NCBI RefSeq assembly: GCF_001659605.2
Contig: NC_035174.2
Span: forward strand, 19,692,009 to 19,756,008
Direction of reading: 5' to 3'
DNA length: 64,000 nucleotides
DNA from: Manihot esculenta
Lineage: Eukaryota; Streptophyta; Magnoliopsida; Malpighiales; Euphorbiaceae
Made by a program: the position numbers and the translations under genes. This document shows, in pieces, positions 60,433 to 64,000 of this stretch (within the stretch, counting starts at the first letter, position 1; each line of letters starts with the position of its first letter). The notes beneath the pieces were generated by a model that did no database searches, was not told where the DNA came from, and saw only the letters and a program-made list of their open reading frames with translations.

Positions 60433-61422
60433 AAAGTCAACCTATGCTCTTCTCGCAGATATGGATGATCGGCTTTCTAAAGACCTTTGGAAGATGATCT
60501 GGCAATGGCATGGACCACAAACGATTCGTACGTTCCTATGGCTAGCTACCCATGGAAGATTTTAACCAACTTTGAGCTAGTGAAATGACATCTCAGCATG
60601 GAGAGCAAGTGTCCCTTTTGTGATGGGGAAGTTGAATCTCATCTTCATGCATTACGTGATTGTGCGAGTGTTCAAAATATTTGGACTAACTTTTGTCCTT
60701 CTATTGCAGGGCGCTTGGATTTCTTCAACCATACACAGGTAAAAGCATGGGTCTTCTACGACATTAAGGACAACAGAATAACACTGGATAAGTTGTCCAT
60801 TAGTATTTGGAATGCTCTACTGGCTCATATGGAAATCCAGAATTAAAACCATCTTTAACGACAAACTAAGGGATCCAAATGCTATTAGGCGCCTAGCTTG
60901 TCACAAAGCTAAAGAGTTTTACCTAGTCTGTTTTCAAGTTCCCATATCTGATATTCTAAGCACCAGGAGCATTCTAAATGATAACTGGAAGCCACCAGAT
61001 GCTGATGTATTCAAATTAAATGTCGATGGATCCTAGAGGATGATGGACAAAATGGCCTTCGGCGCAGGCCTCATTCAAGATGATTGTGGTGAGTGGATGG
61101 AGGGTTTCCAGACCTCTTTTGGTAGAGCTCTACTCTTTCTGCTGAGATTTGGGCCATTCATGAAGGAGTTCTGCTGGCGGAAGGCATGTACCTGGATAGC
61201 CTAAGTATTGAGTTTGATTGCCTTGAAGACATTGAGGTCGTCTTTAATAGGAGACCACCACAGCTAGAATTGTAATTTGAAATAAAATCAATCTAATCCA
61301 AGCTTTTGATGAACAGAGAGTTTGAGATTAGACATATCTTTAGAGAAGCTAATAAGGCTGCGGACCAACTAGCTCACTGGGCAGAAGAACTTCCCTCTAG
61401 CGTCCATATTCTATCCCTTTAG
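60433..61422 (+). pseudogene. LINE ORF2 C-terminus: zinc-binding motif and RNase H
   Basis: This is the end of the LINE that hosts the array. It shows DDRLSKDLWKMIWQWHGP, then CPFCDGEVESHLHALRDC (zinc-binding) and, past the array junction, NIWTNFCPS and AWVFYDIKD. A frameshift near 60820 is followed by a plant LINE RNase H domain: LNVDGS with the first catalytic Asp (about 61023-61028), GAGLIQDDCGEW, an EIWAIHEG-like segment and the closing RHIFREANKAADQLAHW motif (about 61330-61380). There are stops and frameshifts throughout. The final stop is TAG at 61420-61422, preceded by a ~20-bp duplication. Confidence 0.8.
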
Positions 61423-61543
61423 CGTCCATATTCTAAATGCTTTGTCTGCCAATATTGTTCATGTGTTGGCTTTTGATAAAATTGAAATTTGGGATTAGTT
61501 AGTTTTTCTTTGAGCCGATACTCTCCTCTTTACAAAAAAAAAA
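61423..61543 (+). other. LINE 3' UTR and poly(A) tail
   Basis: A short T-rich 3' UTR follows the ORF2 stop and ends in an 11-base A run (61533-61543). This marks the 3' end of the LINE and confirms its plus orientation. Confidence 0.7.
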
Positions 61544-61548
61544 TTGTA

Positions 61549-62254
61549 GGGTAAATTACACTTTAATCCTTTAGTTTTAGCATAATTAATAGATCGATCC
61601 CTATATTTTTAAAATCGAACACTTAAATCCCTCTATAATTAGTCCGTTCAAATTAGAGGTCCCTCCATCTATTTTTGCCTTTACAAGTATGGAAATGTCT
61701 TTATTACCCTTTCTAAATGGATAAACTACACTTGAATCCTTGAGTTTTAGCATAATTAATAGACCAGTTCTTGTATTTTTAAAATCGTACACTTAAATCC
61801 ATCTATAATCGGTCTGTCATCATCTATTATAATTTAAATATTTTTATCCTTCATTTTTTATTTGAAAACTTAAATCCCTATTAACTTTTATCTATAATAT
61901 TTCATTTAAGTAACTTTTAACAATTTTTATTATTCAATTTTCATTCATTAAAATACTTCAATACTTATAATTTCAAAACTTTCATAAAATACTTATAATT
62001 TTTCAGCTATTTTTAAGTCGTACTAAATAACTTTTAAATAAGTTGTAAACTTTTATAAAGAATATTTTAGGAACAAATTGTACTTTCAGAAGAAGTTCAA
62101 CCATCTATTAGCTTTAAACTAATGTCTGTAATAAATGGAATAATTGTAATTTTAGATGAATTAAATATAGAGAGATATAAGGATTTAGTTTTAAAAATAC
62201 AAGAACTGATGTGTCAATTATGCTAAAATTTAAGGATCAAAGTATAGTTTACAC
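61549..62254. mobile_element. Long-TIR MITE-like element
   Basis: The left arm GGGTAAATTACACTTTAATC, continuing through gcataattaatagat and tatttttaaaa, is matched by an inverted right arm (ttttaaaaatacaag, then aattatgctaaaatt, ending atagtttacac). A second copy of the left arm starts near 61721 (atggataaactacacttg), so the element carries an internal duplication. No target duplication is evident. It lies 5 bp after the LINE poly(A). It is noncoding. Confidence 0.65.
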
Positions 62255-63890
62255 AATATAAAATTCTTCACCTATAATGAAATGGATTTAAGTATTTATG
62301 AAAATTCAATTTCTTATATGCATCTCATTTCTCTATAGATCTTTGAGCTAATAAGAAAATAAAAGAGTTTAACTTATATGCATGATATATCATTTACGCA
62401 ATCTAAATGTTAATAAAAGAATTACATGAAAATTTTCAATAACCTAAAATGTTATTTATTATTTAGGTAATTTTCTAAAATATAATTGTTATTATTTAAT
62501 AAATAATTATGGAGAATTAATAAATATAAATAATTAAAAGTATAATAAAAAATAATGTAATGTTTTATAATTTTGCATAATAATAATTTTAAATATATTT
62601 GATATAGCCAAAACAAAACTGTGTCGTGATTGACCAATCTGTAAGAAAGAGAATGTGAGACGGTGGACGCTTAGGGTAGTCACTCCGATATGTAAGAATT
62701 GCTTAAAACTCAAGAGTAGTTATGTAAGAATTGTGTCTCTTAGTCTCTACAATTGTTAGCTCTTATACCATAAGAAAATAGAGTTAATTCTAATATTTTC
62801 TAAAAATCTAATGGAATCACCGGCTAATTGATAGAGAATTTCGTCGGCTAATCGATTGCAGATCCCATAATTACAGGTATAATGGGATCTGCTGAATTAT
62901 ACCGGTTAACGGCAACTTTATGTGAAAACTCGATCTATTCAGAAAATGACGAGTTTTAATGAAAAATAAGATACGACATTATCTAGATCTTTCTTTCCAC
63001 ATGTGGGACCGCGTATCTGTTTATCAAACTCTTGTCACAAATCCTATTTTATAGTGACAGTCCATGGCTGAATTTGGAGTGATTGTTGTGTTACATCAAT
63101 ATCAAAAATTTACACAAAAGCAAACGGCTAATAATATTATTGAAACCGAAAATATAACTTAAAAATGAAAATAAAATATATTAAAATTTAGGAATACTAC
63201 TTGGTACAATTACTTAAACTTAAATATGCCTAATTAATACAAATTCAAATTAAAGTATATCATTTATTAATTTTTCCTTAAATTCTATTATGCACCAACT
63301 TTAAAATATATATATTTAAAATATACATATAGATATTCACTGTGAATGCACTTATTAAAATTTTATCCTTATCATAATTAACAGATTGTATTGAGAAATA
63401 TAAGAAGTCTGTGTTTATGGTTGGAAAAATTGGAGGTAATGATAATAACTATGCATTATTTCAAGATAAGGCCATTGATGAATTGAAGTTCATAGTTGTT
63501 AAAGTAATGAAAGATACCGCCACAGTTAGTTGATTTCTTCAAGAAAAATAAAAATAATAATTGGTTTTTTTAATAATCTAGTTGTTTTGTAGTGAGTGAT
63601 TGAATTTGGTGTGATTCGAGTTGTAGTTTTTGGAAATTTTCTGATCGGTTGTATGCCCATATATCTCACGGATTTCACACTAATGATTCTAATGCATATG
63701 ATGAACTTCAGTACTTGAAAATCTCAATAACTTTTTAATATTAATGAACCGAAAGGTTTTAAATAACCGTATATATCATTAATCATAAAAGTATATTTAT
63801 ATAACGATTTTAGAGACCAAGTAGGAAAAGAATTACAATACCAACAAATGACTAATATAATCCTATAGAGAATAGATTTATTCCTCTGTA
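62255..63890. other. AT-rich DNA, part probably a copia LTR
   Basis: No gene seen. A GC-richer patch at 62610-63080 (gtgagacggtggacgctt, cggctaattgatagaga) looks repeat-derived, but I cannot assign it. The DNA just left of 63893 should be the LTR of the copia element at the window edge; its far end could not be located. Confidence 0.4.
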
Positions 63891-63998
63891 TCATCCCTCA
63901 AGTGGAATTAGTGTAGCATACACGTTCAACTTGTCTAGTAACTCACAAAACCAAGCTTTCAGTAATGGTTTAGTCAACACATCAGCCACTTGATTATA
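63891..63998 (-). pseudogene. 3' end of a Ty1/copia pol (RNase H tail), cut by the window edge
   Basis: Minus-strand frame of 35 codons and a stop, beginning YNQVADVLTKPLLKAWF and ending LEG. ADVLTKPL followed by a short tail is the hallmark of the copia RNase H C-terminus. A short purine stretch (CTTGAGGGA) and TGATACAGAGG then follow, which fit a polypurine tract and LTR start at 63893. The remainder lies beyond the window, so its integrity is unknown. Confidence 0.85.
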
Positions 63999-64000
63999 AG

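Larger units (their letters stand above)
14214..60670 (+). repeat. LINE-derived tandem array, about five ~465-bp units, split by insertions
   Basis: The unit begins AATGGC-ACAAGCTTGTAGACATGGC and ends GTTGAATCTCATCTTCATG...GAGTGTTC. Unit starts are at 14214, 16866, 17335, 17795 and 20638, and the unique LINE tail resumes at about 60671 (TTCAAAATATTTGG). After subtracting the inserted LTR elements and their duplicated target bases the periods are 468, 469, 460, 469 and 465 bp. Each unit encodes the same decayed LINE piece: DMATR, ANLHDVQ, DDRPSNDLWKMIWQWHGPQ and the zinc-binding CPFCDGEVESHLH motif. The junction joins the sequence after RDCESVQ back to the region following the RT. The interruptions are 14651-16829, 17882-20250 and 20865-60427. 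Confidence 0.85.

Overview
The window is plant nuclear DNA, most likely from a eudicot. The evidence is an intron-containing plant gene, initiator-tRNA-Met-primed Ty3/gypsy retrotransposons ending in a chromodomain, LINE remnants of the plant L1 type, a Ty1/copia tail, MITEs and AT-rich intergenic DNA. The species cannot be read from the sequence.

Left flank (1-13980). This is AT-rich DNA with MITE remnants, a shortened solo LTR (4036-4787) and the only recognisable host gene. That gene is a seven-exon, minus-strand saposin-B-domain secretory protein (9091-11346, 307 aa spliced), with a possible 5' leader exon near 12995-13500 and a Mutator-type MITE in the putative leader intron.

Centre (13982-61543). 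A plant L1-type LINE carries an internal tandem array of about five copies of a ~465 bp unit covering the region from after RT through the zinc-binding motif. The array is split by insertions of one LTR-retrotransposon family with ~2.2-2.4 kb LTRs. Two solo LTRs (14651-16829, 17882-20250) sit in it, and a third (20865-60427) is itself opened by a nest. The nest order, proved by matching 5-bp target-site duplications, is: LINE array > solo LTR F (TSD ACTAT) > solo LTR E of a different family (GCTCT) > full-length element D, minus strand (CAACT) > element A, plus strand, in the 3' LTR of D (GTCAA) > element B remnant (minus), divergent solo LTR G (TGGAG), full-length element C (CTCAC) and a hAT-like MITE (8-bp GTTAGATT), all inside A.

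The autonomous elements encode one Gag-Pol of about 1665 aa in the order gag, zinc knuckle, protease, RT, RNase H, integrase, chromodomain (Tekay/Del-like chromovirus architecture). D has an uninterrupted frame. C has one nonsense codon. A and B are broken. The LTRs carry unusual conserved structure: clusters of a 13-bp palindrome (TTCGGCCGCCGAA) that contains a GCC-box core, and a small series of hairpin repeats with compensatory base changes. A perfect 9-bp hairpin lies just before the polypurine tract.

Right flank (61544-64000). A long-TIR MITE is followed by AT-rich DNA and, at the edge, the 3' end of a Ty1/copia pol on the minus strand.
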